Shown here in pieces: positions 8,909 through 17,552 of a stretch of DNA of 64,000 nucleotides. Positions within the stretch are counted from its first letter, which is position 1. Each line of letters starts with the position of its first letter. Origin of the DNA: DASCQC01 sp036012865 (GTDB lineage: Bacteria; Pseudomonadota; Gammaproteobacteria; Comchoanobacterales; Comchoanobacteraceae); the NCBI GenBank assembly GCA_036012865.1, contig DASCQC010000017.1:62001-126000 (forward strand), read 5' to 3'. Under the pieces are notes generated by a model, which searched no databases, was not told the DNA's origin, and saw only the letters and a program-made list of their open reading frames with translations. A program made the position numbers and the translations under genes.

Positions 8909-9531
8909 GTCTTATGCATCATAATATAAGCGAACTCACGCTGAAACAGCAAACTTCTCCGCTCAAAAGCCTCCAAACTCGCAACAAACCTATTATTAGC
9001 AATCATAGCCGGAATCGCAACAAACAAGCCCAATGCTGTTGTAAGCAACGCTTCAGCCATCCCTGGAGCAAGAACCTGAATGGCCACTGATTCATTCAAT
9101 CCACCCAACCCCTGAAAGGCATGCATCACCCCTAAAACCGTACCTAACAAACCAATATAAGGGGCCGTTGAAGCCAAAGTCGCCAACAGCTGCAATGAAC
9201 TCTCTTCATTCGAAAAATGTCGCTCATGCGTAATCATCATTGCCTTAGACATGGCCTCTTCTTTGTGCTCAGATTGTTGATAGGCCTCAAACCCAGCACA
9301 AAACTGCTCCTGCAAAACACCCACACATTGCGCTCGCACCATTTGATACAGCTCATTCATATCCTGAACTGACCAGAATTCTTTATCAAACGCATTCATT
9401 CTTCGTTGCTGCTGATGAATAACTTTCCACTTACCTATAATAAGCACCCACGAATAAATAGATAAAAGGCCAAGAACCATCATAATGAGAAAAACCACCC
9501 ACGAAGCACTATGAATTGCTGAGATAATCAT
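8905..9531 (-). CDS. tolQ: TolQ/ExbB-family motor protein
   Basis: A 208-residue inner-membrane protein with three predicted spans: residues about 8-32, 115-140 and 160-182. The motif LASTAPYIGLLGTVLGVMHAF and the following ALLTTALGLFVAIPA are hallmarks of the MotA/TolQ/ExbB proton-channel family. It pairs with the downstream tolR. Its ATG overlaps the acnA stop, so acnA-tolQ-tolR appear to be read together, an unexpected coupling of a TCA-cycle gene to an envelope motor. Confidence 0.85.
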   Translation of the reverse strand: MIISAIHSASWVVFLIMMVLGLLSIYSWVLIIGKWKVIHQQQRRMNAFDKEFWSVQDMNELYQMVRAQCVGVLQEQFCAGFEAYQQSEHKEEAMSKAMMITHERHFSNEESSLQLLATLASTAPYIGLLGTVLGVMHAFQGLGGLNESVAIQVLAPGMAEALLTTALGLFVAIPAMIANNRFVASLEAFERRSLLFQREFAYIMMHKT

Positions 9532-12095
9532 AAAGAGGATTCATCCGGTTGAACCAATTTTCTAAGAACATAAGGTAAAATACCACCATTCTTAAAATAC
9601 TCTAATTCCCCCATTGTTTCAATACTCGCCTGAATAGAAACAGCCTCTTTGACCCCATTATCACGATGAATCACCATGGTAAGCTTAGCTCGTACCGAAT
9701 GAACATCCTCAATACCTTCAATATCCAATCGCTCATTTCCCTGCAAATGCAAAGTTTCTCGCGTTGTTCCTTCCTCAAAAACACACGGCATCACACCCAT
9801 ACCGATTAAATTAGATCGATGAATTCGCTCAAAGCTCTCAGCAATAACTGCCTTAACACCTAAAAGTAAAGTCCCCTTAGCCGCCCAATCTCGAGAAGAC
9901 CCTGTACCATACTCCTTACCAGCAACCACAACCAGAGGAACATCATCTTGCTTATATTTTCTAGCTGCATGATAAATACTCATCACTTCCCCCCCTGGGA
10001 AATAGCGAGTAACCCCCCCTTCGATATCAGGTGTTAACTCATTCCTAATCCGAATATTAGCAAAAGTCCCCCGAGTCATCACCTCATGATTACCTCTTCG
10101 AGAACCGTATGAATTAAACTCCGACACCGCCACACCAAGCGACTGCAAATATTCACCTGCCGGGCTATCATGCTTAATAACCCCTGCAGGTGAAATATGA
10201 TCCGTTGTTACAGAATCCCCTAAAAGCGCTAATATCCTTGCTGACTTAATACTCTTCATGTCAGGCAACTCTTGAGTCATTCCGTCAAAAAAAGTGGGCT
10301 TACGAATATAGGTAGATCCTTCTTGCCAATCGTAAGTACTGGACGACGATATCGCAATGTTCTTCCAATCATCATCACCTTTAAAAACATCTTCATATTG
10401 TTTAACAAACATTTCTTTATCAAGCTGATTGACGGCTTGATCGATAGTCTTTCTGGATGGCCAAAGATCCTTAAGGTAAACAGACTTTCCATTGGCCTCA
10501 CCCAACACTGCGTCAGATAAATTTTCCCTCATGTGCCCAAGCAATGCGTAGGCAACAACCAACGGAGGGGATGCTAGCCAGTTTGCTCGTGTCAACGGAT
10601 GCACCCTTCCTTCAAAATTTCTATTTCCAGATAACACAGCACACACTGATAGCTTATGGTCTTCAATATCCTTAACCAGCTCTGGCGACAGCGGCCCTGA
10701 ATTACCAATACATGTTGTACAACCAAAACCCACCAAATAAAAACCTAGCTGCTCCAAAGGTTTGATCAAATCTAATCTTCTCAAATACTCCATAACCACT
10801 TTGGAGCCAGGCGCCAAAGAAGTTTTCACCCATGGTTTGACTTTAATGCCCAACTCAACAGCTCTTTTGGCTAACAATGCTGCCGCAATCAGCACCGATG
10901 GGTTAGAGGTGTTAGTACAACTAGTTATGGCCGCAATAACAACATCGCCATCCTGAAGGCATTCGCCTTTCGCCGATGTTGCAATTGAACCCATCACCTC
11001 AGAAACATCAGATAATTTGACCCGATCTTGAGGACGCTTAGGGCCAGCAATGCATGATTCGATGGTAGATAAATCTAAATGTAAAGTAGAAGTGTATGCT
11101 CTTTCCTCCTCATGATTATACCAAAGGCCCACTTCTTGAGCATAATGTTTAACCCTCTCAACAACAGAAACATCGCGCCCTGTTAAAGTCAAATAGTTCA
11201 ATGTCTCTTCATCTACACCAAAAAAAGCACAGGTGGAACCAAACTCTGGAGACATGTTACTAATGGTTGCACGCTCGGCTAAAGACAAGTTGGTTACCCC
11301 CTCTCCATAGAATTCAACAAACTTACCAACAACACCCTCTTGTCTCAAAATATGAGTAATGGTTAACACCAAATCTGTTGCCGTTGCATTTTCCGATAAA
11401 CGCCCTGTCAGCTTGACCCCAACAACTTCAGGAACTCTCATGCTAACAGGCTGTCCTAACATGGCAGCTTCAGCTTCAATACCGCCCACACCCCAACCTA
11501 AAACAGATAACCCATTAACCATGGTTGTGTGACTATCCGTACCCACACAGGTATCAGGGAATATCCATCCCCCCCTCTCTTGAACAACGCTGGCTATATT
11601 TTCAATATTAACTTGATGACAAATGCCTGTCCCCGGAGGCACAACATTAAAGTGATTAAATGAGCTTTGCCCCCACTTCAATAACTGATATCGCTCAATA
11701 TTTCGATTAATTTCCAACTGCACATTTTTTAAAAAAGAATCTTGTTGCCCAAAATCATCCACACTTACCGAATGATCAATAACCAAATCTACTGGGCACA
11801 AAGGATTAATCTGATCAGGATCTCCTCCCAAAGAAACCATGGCATCCCTCATGACTGCAAGATCAACAACAGCAGGAACCCCTGTAAAATCTTGCATCAA
11901 AATCCGAGCAGGTCTAAACTCAATGGCAGTAGAACTAGAGCCTAACGTCAACCACTCTTTAAAGGGTTGCAAAGACTCCAACTGATTATCCAAATTATGC
12001 CGCAAAACATTTTCAAGTAATACAATAATAGCTTTAGGTAACTTCTTAATATTGATACCCAAAAAAGCCTCAGCTTTATTAAAATTTATCTTCAC
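9528..12095 (-). CDS. acnA: Aconitate hydratase A
   Basis: Converts citrate to isocitrate in the TCA cycle using a [4Fe-4S] cluster. The 855-residue protein has the cluster cysteines in ITSCTNTSNPSV and GFGCTTCIGNSGP, the substrate-binding VGTDSHTTMVNGL, and the swivelling domain motif YGTGSSRDWAAKG. It starts at a GTG with GGAG about eight bases upstream. The family usually has some 25 to 35 more residues at the N-terminus; here the protein opens directly at the region equivalent to KAAEKLGI-KLP, so the N-terminal strand is missing. It heads a transcript that continues into tolQR. Confidence 0.93.
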   Translation of the reverse strand: MKINFNKAEAFLGINIKKLPKAIIVLLENVLRHNLDNQLESLQPFKEWLTLGSSSTAIEFRPARILMQDFTGVPAVVDLAVMRDAMVSLGGDPDQINPLCPVDLVIDHSVSVDDFGQQDSFLKNVQLEINRNIERYQLLKWGQSSFNHFNVVPPGTGICHQVNIENIASVVQERGGWIFPDTCVGTDSHTTMVNGLSVLGWGVGGIEAEAAMLGQPVSMRVPEVVGVKLTGRLSENATATDLVLTITHILRQEGVVGKFVEFYGEGVTNLSLAERATISNMSPEFGSTCAFFGVDEETLNYLTLTGRDVSVVERVKHYAQEVGLWYNHEEERAYTSTLHLDLSTIESCIAGPKRPQDRVKLSDVSEVMGSIATSAKGECLQDGDVVIAAITSCTNTSNPSVLIAAALLAKRAVELGIKVKPWVKTSLAPGSKVVMEYLRRLDLIKPLEQLGFYLVGFGCTTCIGNSGPLSPELVKDIEDHKLSVCAVLSGNRNFEGRVHPLTRANWLASPPLVVAYALLGHMRENLSDAVLGEANGKSVYLKDLWPSRKTIDQAVNQLDKEMFVKQYEDVFKGDDDWKNIAISSSSTYDWQEGSTYIRKPTFFDGMTQELPDMKSIKSARILALLGDSVTTDHISPAGVIKHDSPAGEYLQSLGVAVSEFNSYGSRRGNHEVMTRGTFANIRIRNELTPDIEGGVTRYFPGGEVMSIYHAARKYKQDDVPLVVVAGKEYGTGSSRDWAAKGTLLLGVKAVIAESFERIHRSNLIGMGVMPCVFEEGTTRETLHLQGNERLDIEGIEDVHSVRAKLTMVIHRDNGVKEAVSIQASIETMGELEYFKNGGILPYVLRKLVQPDESSL

Positions 12096-12149
12096 TTAAT
12101 TTCTCCAAATCCCTAGTTTTCAATATTGTATTAAGGTCTCGAACCTTTT

Positions 12150-13559
12150 TTATACATCCCTACTAACCTTACTAAAAGACCCTCTTCCCTTCGTCCTATT
12201 ATTCAAGCTCAAAAATGGAGCTTCAGGATCATCCCTGTTACGGGGACGAATCATTGGCGTAGGTTCAGGCATGAACAACTTATCACGCTCCACCTTCCCC
12301 CCCCTCGGTAAATCCGGTGAAGGGCTGTTATTTTTTTTGTTTGAAACATCAAAAAAACTCCAGAAAGCAGCAAGAACCTGTTCACCCATTGCTAAAAGAT
12401 CAAACCCTACAACTCCTTCACCCACCTCTAACTCTGGAGGATTCATTGAAAACATATAATTTAAACCAAAAGATAATACGCTAAACAACGTGAGATGAAA
12501 TAGATCTCCAACCATCGACGCACTCACTACCATGGCTAAACAAGCCAAAACGACTAGAAATAAAACCACCTTACCAAAGAATGTATTAATAGAGACCTTC
12601 AACCACTTGACAGTGCTCTCAGACAATGCTTCGTACTTACCTAAGACACCACCAACTATCAACATAGCACCTAATAAAGGAGCGTTCTGAATAATTAAAA
12701 CCACCCCTACGACACAATGAGCTCCGAATAAAACCCATTCAAGTACTCTAAAATATTTTGGCTTTTCAACAAACATTAATAATGGCCAAGGCGTAGAAGA
12801 GTCATTTGATCTCGGAGATCCTTTGGAACCCCAAAGAAATGCTAGCTCCGCCCCAATACTATCTCGAGTAGCTATAGGATTGATATAAAAAAAACCACTG
12901 GATGGTGATGTGTTTTGTGATGATAATGTATTTAGCTTAAGTTCCTGAGAACTCAATACCTTTTTTTTATTAGCATCATAAGCCTTTTCCCAGGCCTGAT
13001 TATAAAGAAAGCTATCCCTTCCTTCAAGCCGACTACATGCTGCCAACATTTCTCCCTGATGTTGACTTCCAGCTATCAGCTGCCTCTCAAGATATTCCTT
13101 CAAAAATTTAGATAAAGACTCAACATACCTAAAATCACATCTCCTTTGGTTACCATCATTTTCTCCACCCCAGCTAGCGACCCATCCTTCAAATAAATCC
13201 TTTAAAGTAAAATCACTGCTTTCTCTATAAGAGAACCCATCCCAATCTATCCAATCCAAACTTTCTCTTAAGTCAGCAGAATCAGATTCAAAACGAGCCC
13301 AGTCATTAAAATTGTTGATGACACTGTAGTGAAAATTTAACACACCAACAATTTGATTAAATTGATTCGCAGCATACAAGGAATCAATATATTGACACCA
13401 ATAAGTCTCCCTCATCTCTGGAATGGCATCCATGGCAATAAATTCAAGCACTATTTTTAGCTTATCTAATTCATTTCCCTGGTCATAAGAACGCCGGATT
13501 TCATCAAAATCCCTTTTGATTGAGTATTTACCATTGTTTTCAATTAGCCATATACTCAT
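12150..13559 (-). CDS. Multi-span membrane protein of unknown function
   Basis: A 469-residue protein I cannot place in a family. The first 255 residues are soluble, helical and rich in Trp, Tyr and acidic residues. About four hydrophobic segments follow (near 271-290, 293-307, 330-350 and 354-372), then a cytosolic-looking tail of about 95 residues with Pro, Arg and Ser (for example PTPMIRPRNRDDPEAP). There is no signal peptide. It lies 17 bases after ssb on the same strand and 55 bases before acnA, so may be transcribed with ssb. The layout (soluble domain, membrane bundle, disordered tail) is compatible with a host-directed membrane protein, but nothing in the sequence proves this. Confidence 0.7.
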   Translation of the reverse strand: MSIWLIENNGKYSIKRDFDEIRRSYDQGNELDKLKIVLEFIAMDAIPEMRETYWCQYIDSLYAANQFNQIVGVLNFHYSVINNFNDWARFESDSADLRESLDWIDWDGFSYRESSDFTLKDLFEGWVASWGGENDGNQRRCDFRYVESLSKFLKEYLERQLIAGSQHQGEMLAACSRLEGRDSFLYNQAWEKAYDANKKKVLSSQELKLNTLSSQNTSPSSGFFYINPIATRDSIGAELAFLWGSKGSPRSNDSSTPWPLLMFVEKPKYFRVLEWVLFGAHCVVGVVLIIQNAPLLGAMLIVGGVLGKYEALSESTVKWLKVSINTFFGKVVLFLVVLACLAMVVSASMVGDLFHLTLFSVLSFGLNYMFSMNPPELEVGEGVVGFDLLAMGEQVLAAFWSFFDVSNKKNNSPSPDLPRGGKVERDKLFMPEPTPMIRPRNRDDPEAPFLSLNNRTKGRGSFSKVSRDV

Positions 13560-13576
13560 TTAAAGTCTCTGTCTAT

Positions 13577-14053
13577 TTAAAATGGAATATCATCATCAGC
13601 CATTGCGGCAGGGGCAGCTTGAGACGCATTTACAGGCTGCACCTTAGGTTCCTGAGACGACGGCGACTGAAAAGAACTTGCAGCATTTGCAACAGGAGGA
13701 GGAGCTATCGCCTCACCCTTTCTATCCAGCATTTGTAATTCTCTTGCAATAACCTCCGTAGTATACCTATCAACACCCTGTTTGTCCTGATACTTCCTTG
13801 TAGTCAAACTGCCTTCAATATACACTTTAGACCCTGCTTTCAAGTATTGCCCTGCAATTTCTGCTAAACGATTAAACATCACTACTCTATGCCACTCTGT
13901 TTTTTCTTGTAACTGACCTGACTGCTTATCATTCCATGCCTGCGATGTTGCAATTGAAACATTTGTCACAGCTGCCCCGCCACTTGTGTACCGCATATCA
14001 GGGTCCTGTCCTAGGTTACCCACTAAAATAACTAAATTAACACCTCTAGACAT
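13577..14053 (-). CDS. ssb: Single-stranded DNA-binding protein
   Basis: A 158-residue SSB. The N-terminal OB fold begins SRGVNLVILVGNLGQDPDMRY and includes TEWHRVVMFNRLAEIAGQYL and KVYIEGSLTTRKYQDKQG. A Pro/Ala/Gln/Ser-rich linker follows, and the protein ends in the acidic tip ADDDIPF, which docks partner repair and replication proteins. All parts are normal. It is followed closely on the same strand by the unknown membrane protein. Confidence 0.95.
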   Translation of the reverse strand: MSRGVNLVILVGNLGQDPDMRYTSGGAAVTNVSIATSQAWNDKQSGQLQEKTEWHRVVMFNRLAEIAGQYLKAGSKVYIEGSLTTRKYQDKQGVDRYTTEVIARELQMLDRKGEAIAPPPVANAASSFQSPSSQEPKVQPVNASQAAPAAMADDDIPF

Positions 14054-14124
14054 GAAAACACCTTCTGTTTTTAATTATCTTATTATAACAACCCTCTACC
14101 CAATTGACAAATACCTTATAAGCA

Positions 14125-14538
14125 TTATTTTCCACCCAGCTTACTGGCTGCCTCTAAAACCGCTGAAATGCCTACCACATTATCAGCCAACCTTTTGTAA
14201 TGTCTGAAATGTTTTTTATTTTTTATATAATAAATACCCGCCAAACGCTCGTATGCATTCCTACCCACAAGCAAATAATAATCACGTGAAACCCCATAAC
14301 GACTAAATCGATCAGGAAAAAACCCCGCCGAAATAATCGAAAAATCCCCCGCCAACTTTAGAGAAGCAGAATCATTTTGATTAGAAGCCCAACATTCGTA
14401 GGCATAAAAATCCACCATATGAACATCTCTCATGTGCTCTTCTAAAATTGAACACAAATACCATACCTGATCATCACCCAAGGTAATGCCTCTGCACATT
14501 TGCGCATCGAGAATTAACTGATACCAATCTACTCTCAT
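14125..14538 (-). CDS. Conserved-looking protein of unknown function
   Basis: A 137-residue soluble protein that I do not recognise. It is rich in aromatic residues, with segments such as DFSIISAGFFPDRFSRYGVS and DYYLLVGRNAYERLAGIYY, and has no signal peptide or membrane span. The ATG at 14538 is preceded by a strong AGGAGGAG site, so this is very likely translated. A TATAAT element on the same strand lies 21 bases upstream. It is divergent from icmW, sharing a 140-base intergenic region with it; in Legionella the icmWX genes are divergent from icmV-dotA, which this gene does not resemble. Confidence 0.7.
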   Translation of the reverse strand: MRVDWYQLILDAQMCRGITLGDDQVWYLCSILEEHMRDVHMVDFYAYECWASNQNDSASLKLAGDFSIISAGFFPDRFSRYGVSRDYYLLVGRNAYERLAGIYYIKNKKHFRHYKRLADNVVGISAVLEAASKLGGK

Positions 14539-14558
14539 CACTCCTCCTTAATGCTTGT

Positions 14559-14564
14559 ATTATA
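14559..14564 (-). promoter_or_regulatory. -10 element of the divergent unknown gene
   Basis: A perfect TATAAT on the minus strand, about 21 bases upstream of the ATG at 14538, followed by AGGAGGAG. No convincing -35 was found. This would give a very short leader. Confidence 0.35.
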
Positions 14565-14680
14565 GTAGATTTAGGAGCTTTTTTCATAATATCTGAAAAA
14601 AAAAGCAGCTTTTGTCCCGATAAAGTAGCATTCTTGGCATCCATACGTTAATATAAAACAGTGAAATGGAGTTTCTAGTG

Positions 14681-15127
14681 ATGCCTGAATTCGATCTAAA
14701 ATCGTGTCACAAATACTGGAAAAACTACATCAGTCCAGATGTTTACCGCGTTATTTGCTTAATGGAAACCCTGGAAGACTGGTGCAGAGACAATGACCCT
14801 TTAGTAGATGAGGCTATTTCAAAACTAGCCCCAATTTTCTCCCTGCCCAATAACTCGGAGATAGCCGCGCACAATGAAGAACTCATAAAAATACTTGCTT
14901 GCGTTAAAGTAAGCCGAAAATTGCGAGTCATGCAAGCACTGGACTCTATCCAACCAGGGACTGCTTCTAAACTTATCAGTTATGCTGAAGAAAAAAGTAA
15001 CGAAGAAGCACCTGCTAAAATATTTTTACGCCGAAATGTTACTTTTGAAAGGTTACGTCTTTTAAAAAGAGTGCTTGCTAAGGAACGATTAGACATACTA
15101 ACATCCGCGTTGGAGCCTACAGAATGA
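14681..15127 (+). CDS. icmW: Icm/Dot type IVB secretion chaperone IcmW
   Basis: A 148-residue acidic cytosolic protein that matches IcmW of Legionella in length and along most of its sequence as I recall it: KYWKNYISPDVYRVICLMET near the start, RKLRVMQALDSIQPGTASK in the middle, and FLRRNVTFERLRLLKRV near the end. IcmW pairs with IcmS and delivers many effectors to the DotL coupling complex. The frame opens five codons earlier, but the ATG at 14681 lies nine bases after GGAG and fits the family start. Its last four bases overlap the next gene (ATGA), and IcmX-like genes follow, reproducing the icmW-icmX order. Confidence 0.88.
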   Translation: MPEFDLKSCHKYWKNYISPDVYRVICLMETLEDWCRDNDPLVDEAISKLAPIFSLPNNSEIAAHNEELIKILACVKVSRKLRVMQALDSIQPGTASKLISYAEEKSNEEAPAKIFLRRNVTFERLRLLKRVLAKERLDILTSALEPTE

Positions 15128-15459
15128 TCTTAGTGTTAACCCTAATTTTACTGGCCAGTCAAGCTCAGGCTATTGACTGTAGCAACACGACTAGCCGCTA
15201 CCAAAAATCACAATGCTCCCGTGTCGCTAACTATAACAAAACCCCCACCATCCCCGCTAGCTCAAACTCAACAACCTCCTCCTCAAAAAATACCTTTAAG
15301 GCCCCAGCTTTCACGGCTGGCATTGAACAAGATGAAGTCGCTGCACACACAGACCAACCTTCATCAATAACTTATACACCAGGACAACAGTATCAGCACA
15401 CAACCGTCCACCCCCCCCAAAAAACCAAACCTGCTAAGTCGTACTTCACCCCTTTTTAG
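15124..15459 (+). CDS. Small exported protein between icmW and icmX-like genes
   Basis: A 111-residue protein with a clear signal peptide (LVLTLILLASQAQAID, cleavage likely after QAQA). The mature part is short, has two Cys near its start (DCSN and QCSR), and is then Ser/Thr/Pro/Gln-rich and probably disordered, ending KSYFTPF. I do not recognise the family. It overlaps icmW by four bases and stops 17 bases before the first IcmX-like gene, so it is translationally coupled within the icm transcript. A periplasmic accessory to the Icm/Dot apparatus is the natural inference. Confidence 0.65.
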   Translation: MILVLTLILLASQAQAIDCSNTTSRYQKSQCSRVANYNKTPTIPASSNSTTSSSKNTFKAPAFTAGIEQDEVAAHTDQPSSITYTPGQQYQHTTVHPPQKTKPAKSYFTPF

Positions 15460-15476
15460 GTTAAGGATCCCGCCCT

Positions 15477-17549
15477 ATGAAAACAAAGTTTGCTTTACTT
15501 AACGTCATTTTACTTATGTGTCATATCGAAATAATGGCCATCACCTCTCACACCGTGAAAGTTACCCAACTTGAGATACAAGATGCTACCAAACAAGCGA
15601 TCTGTGAAGCTATTTATGGCACCCAAAGCCAACGCTGCCCAGGCACCTCTTCCGGGAAAAAACCCTATCGAAATATTTTTGGGTTTATACAAGAACAAAT
15701 TATTGAAGAATCAACCACCGATCTTGACACAACCTGGGCATCCCAAGAAGCCCTCACAAGCTCAAACCTAATGAATCCGAGCGTTCCAAACAACCCCGCA
15801 ATAACCAGCGCCCCCAGCGTTTTACAAGCTGACTTAGATGCCATGTGGACAGGAAGTGGCTCCGTCATACAATCGACCCCCAGCCCAGATGACTTGTTTT
15901 CTGCAACACTTCAAAATTATTATCAAGCATTTTACCCAGTCTTTATGCTGAAAGCAGGATTCTTCGTACCCAAACAGCACTCCACTGGCTCCCATGGTTT
16001 AGATAGCAACCTGGCCAATGTTTATTCCAGGTTATTAGCTCTGCAGTATCAAATACCAAACTGCATTAGCTACATCCCCTCTGACAAATCCGCTGGCGCA
16101 TCTTCATCCACACAAGATGCCTCTAATAGTGCGAAATCAAACAAATTTGAATTCAAAGTCTCCTCCGGCTCATCCCAAAAAAAACACTCTGTCGTCTGTA
16201 AAACAACCATTGATACAAGCCCTAATACGGCATGCCCCAATGATTCACCCTCCCCCTCCAACATCAACTATACCGTCAATGGGTATTATTGCTTAGCCCG
16301 ATCTATACTAAAAGCCAATGAAGACCTGAAGAACCTGACCTCGACGGTACAAAATCAAATACCCAGCATTAGCAACTTTAGCAACCACGTGAACAATATT
16401 AATTCAGATGACAACACACACCTTAAAATCATGGACAATAAATCCCAAGAAGACCTGGACTCATTTAAAGATGAGGTCAACAACCTTGTAAGCGAAATGC
16501 GACCAGTGGTTCTTAAACTCATGGCGAGCAACTACAGACAAAGTAGACCTACGGCAAGAGTTCCAGACATGATGTCGCTCTTGGGCAAAGATAATTATGA
16601 TAAGACCTTGCCCAGCAGTTATGCCGAGTCACAAAAACTTTCTCAATGTGTTAGCAATTTAGAATTAACAGGAAAAGTAGGGCTGACACAAGAGCGTCAA
16701 AGAAGCTACCTTCAAAACCTAACGAATTTTGCCAAAACACCTGACCTACTCTTGCCTGGGTATGTTTTTGCTTACGCCAAAACTCCTCAAGAAGAAAACA
16801 TGGGGCTTGTTAAACAAGGGGATACCCCCGTGCTAGCCGCTGGCCAGCTGTATAACTTCAAAGAATCAAGTGGCGTTTTTGAGTCAAAGATATCTAACAA
16901 TGCATCCATCAAACCCGCAAAAAATAGTATCATCCCCAAAATAAACTCCTTTAGAGCGCAAATAAAAACAGTCTTAAGTAAAGACATCACGCAATTTAAA
17001 GCTGATTCCAACTACTTTATTGCTCAAAAAGGTTTTGTCATGGGCAACCTATATGGCTTAGCCAGCCCTCGGTCGGCACTTTATTCCTATTCATGTCAAT
17101 CCAGTGCGGGTGGGAAGATCTCCCTTCAACTTACACCAGCACAAGCTGAAACTTATAATGCAACCTTTAGGTTACGAGGCAGTAGCACTGAAACCAGTTG
17201 TGCTGATAGTAAGGAAAAATCATGGAGATGTAGAGTGGTTAATGAATCAGACAGCACCTCTCTTCTTAAAGAGATGCTAATGACCATGGCTGAAAATAGA
17301 GAAGCCCAGTTTAAACAATACTTATTGAATGAAAAAGCCATCGCTTCTATGGCACTCCTACATATGCAAAAATTATCGTCCTCACAAAATACTCTGCTTA
17401 AAAGCAAGCGTAAAAAAATCAAAGAACTCACAGAGGAATATGTTAAAGGAAAAGCCTCCGGAGGGGGTGATGGCGCTCAGTCAGGAGCGGAAGAGGCCTC
17501 CAATCATATTCCTCCCTCAGCAACTAAAACTCCAGAGGTTAACAAGTAG
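15477..17549 (+). CDS. IcmX-like exported protein, copy 1
   Basis: A 690-residue protein with a signal-like hydrophobic N-terminus (FALLNVILLMCHIEIMA). After it comes ATKQAICEAIYG, shared with copy 3. The last 150 residues hold the block common to all three copies: LYSYSCQ, then TYNATFRLRG, then SLLKEMLMTMAENREAQF. In Legionella icmX follows icmW and encodes a periplasmic protein needed for pore formation, so position and export fit IcmX; direct sequence identity could not be checked. It is the most divergent of the three and lacks their CINxxxS block. It ends three bases before copy 2. Several Cys pairs suggest disulfides in the periplasm. Confidence 0.65.
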   Translation: MKTKFALLNVILLMCHIEIMAITSHTVKVTQLEIQDATKQAICEAIYGTQSQRCPGTSSGKKPYRNIFGFIQEQIIEESTTDLDTTWASQEALTSSNLMNPSVPNNPAITSAPSVLQADLDAMWTGSGSVIQSTPSPDDLFSATLQNYYQAFYPVFMLKAGFFVPKQHSTGSHGLDSNLANVYSRLLALQYQIPNCISYIPSDKSAGASSSTQDASNSAKSNKFEFKVSSGSSQKKHSVVCKTTIDTSPNTACPNDSPSPSNINYTVNGYYCLARSILKANEDLKNLTSTVQNQIPSISNFSNHVNNINSDDNTHLKIMDNKSQEDLDSFKDEVNNLVSEMRPVVLKLMASNYRQSRPTARVPDMMSLLGKDNYDKTLPSSYAESQKLSQCVSNLELTGKVGLTQERQRSYLQNLTNFAKTPDLLLPGYVFAYAKTPQEENMGLVKQGDTPVLAAGQLYNFKESSGVFESKISNNASIKPAKNSIIPKINSFRAQIKTVLSKDITQFKADSNYFIAQKGFVMGNLYGLASPRSALYSYSCQSSAGGKISLQLTPAQAETYNATFRLRGSSTETSCADSKEKSWRCRVVNESDSTSLLKEMLMTMAENREAQFKQYLLNEKAIASMALLHMQKLSSSQNTLLKSKRKKIKELTEEYVKGKASGGGDGAQSGAEEASNHIPPSATKTPEVNK

Positions 17550-17552
17550 CCC

